Below, piece after piece: positions 63,461 through 64,000 of a stretch of 64,000 bases of DNA. The translations under genes were made by a program, and so were the position numbers. This DNA comes from Meandrina meandrites (taxonomy: Eukaryota > Cnidaria > Anthozoa > Scleractinia > Meandrinidae): the NCBI GenBank assembly GCA_963693305.1, contig OY855908.1:2525501-2589500 (forward strand). Direction: 5' to 3'. The notes under the pieces are model-generated. The model searched no databases and was not told the origin of the DNA. It was given only the letters and a program-made list of their open reading frames with translations. Position 1 is the first letter of the stretch; each line of letters opens with the position of its first letter.

Positions 63461-64000
63461 CTGCACATGCATACAAGTGAAATTGAAATCAAATAAATTA
63501 TTCTAAATATTAAGACAGACATACCAAACAGAGTCAAAATTGTCAGCTTTCACAAGTTTTCAGAGCCATCAAGGTGCATTTCTCAAGTGAAAATTGATGC
63601 AAAGAGCTATTTTTCACATGAACTTGGATGGTCGAGTCATGTGTCAAAATATCTCTGTACAGGGCCTGAAGTTCAAATCCATGGTCTCAGATGAGCATTG
63701 GGGCATGACACTGAATTTTGATAGGTTTGATAGCTACAGTATCATTATTGTTTTAAAGTTCATTTCCAGTCAGTACTGCACAGTCTCCAGGATTGTTTTT
63801 ATTTTTGTTACACTTCAGTAATAGCATACATGAAGGTTTTAAGTCCGCCATTACGTGCTGTTTCGTTCAGTAATGCTCGCTGAACTACAAGTATTGGTTT
63901 GAAAAAACATTGATGTTCTTCTACTCGTTAATATTGCTTTGCAAGGATACCTGGCATTAATAATGAAGAAAAAAATCTTATTATAAGTTTGTCCCGGAAT
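63461..64000 (-). other. WDR37 intron running off the window
   Basis: No further WDR37 exon is recognisable. The exon that should precede 63460, encoding the family's LFGQIEREFE-like segment, was searched for and not seen, so it lies beyond position 64000. Confidence 0.6.

Overview
This is animal nuclear DNA, most probably from an anthozoan cnidarian (a stony coral would fit). The evidence is AT-rich sequence, GT-AG introns, AATAAA signals, two linked Mox-type homeobox genes and many short inverted-repeat transposons. Gene identities come from reading the translations and joining exons by hand; no database was searched and the species is inferred.

Layout. (1) 1-11 kb: the last exon of one Mox/Meox homeobox gene and a complete second one, same strand, with the same phase-1 intron before the homeodomain. 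(2) 11-19 kb: intergenic, with a LINE 3' remnant, an ~0.8 kb compound AGTCGC/AGCGGT microsatellite, a 484-bp TIR element and a tRNA-derived SINE. (3) 19.4-25.1 kb: two small convergent two-exon genes for secreted precursors. One carries RR-QQCRFGGC-GKR, predicting a cyclic amidated peptide; the other has a two-cysteine peptide right after its signal peptide, followed by GRKR. The intron of the second is almost entirely nested inverted-repeat elements. (4) 25-33 kb: no recognisable gene. (5) 33.6-35.7 kb: TOMM7, 55 aa, three exons, with a hAT transposon in intron 2. (6) 39.2-45.7 kb: an HP1/chromobox gene (-), head to head with (7) 46.1-54.3 kb: IQCB1/NPHP5 (+), 13 exons, 590 aa. (8) 54.9-55.8 kb: an intron-retaining HP1 pseudogene. 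(9) 57.6-63.5 kb: the last 14 exons of WDR37 (-), running off the window.

TOMM7, HP1, IQCB1 and WDR37 are broadly used cell-biology genes (mitochondrial import, heterochromatin, cilium, WD-repeat scaffold). Mox genes are developmental regulators. Mox, TOMM7 and HP1 within 40 kb recalls the human HOX-bearing chromosomes (MEOX2, TOMM7 and CBX3 on 7p; MEOX1 and CBX1 on 17q), so the window may preserve part of the ancestral Hox linkage group.

Mobile DNA is dense and well delimited: five CAGGG...CCCTG elements with 5- or 6-bp target duplications and different internal motif arrays, a hAT with an 8-bp duplication, three TAGCCTG hairpins with 9-bp duplications, two near-identical 484-bp elements, and two 177-bp MITEs.
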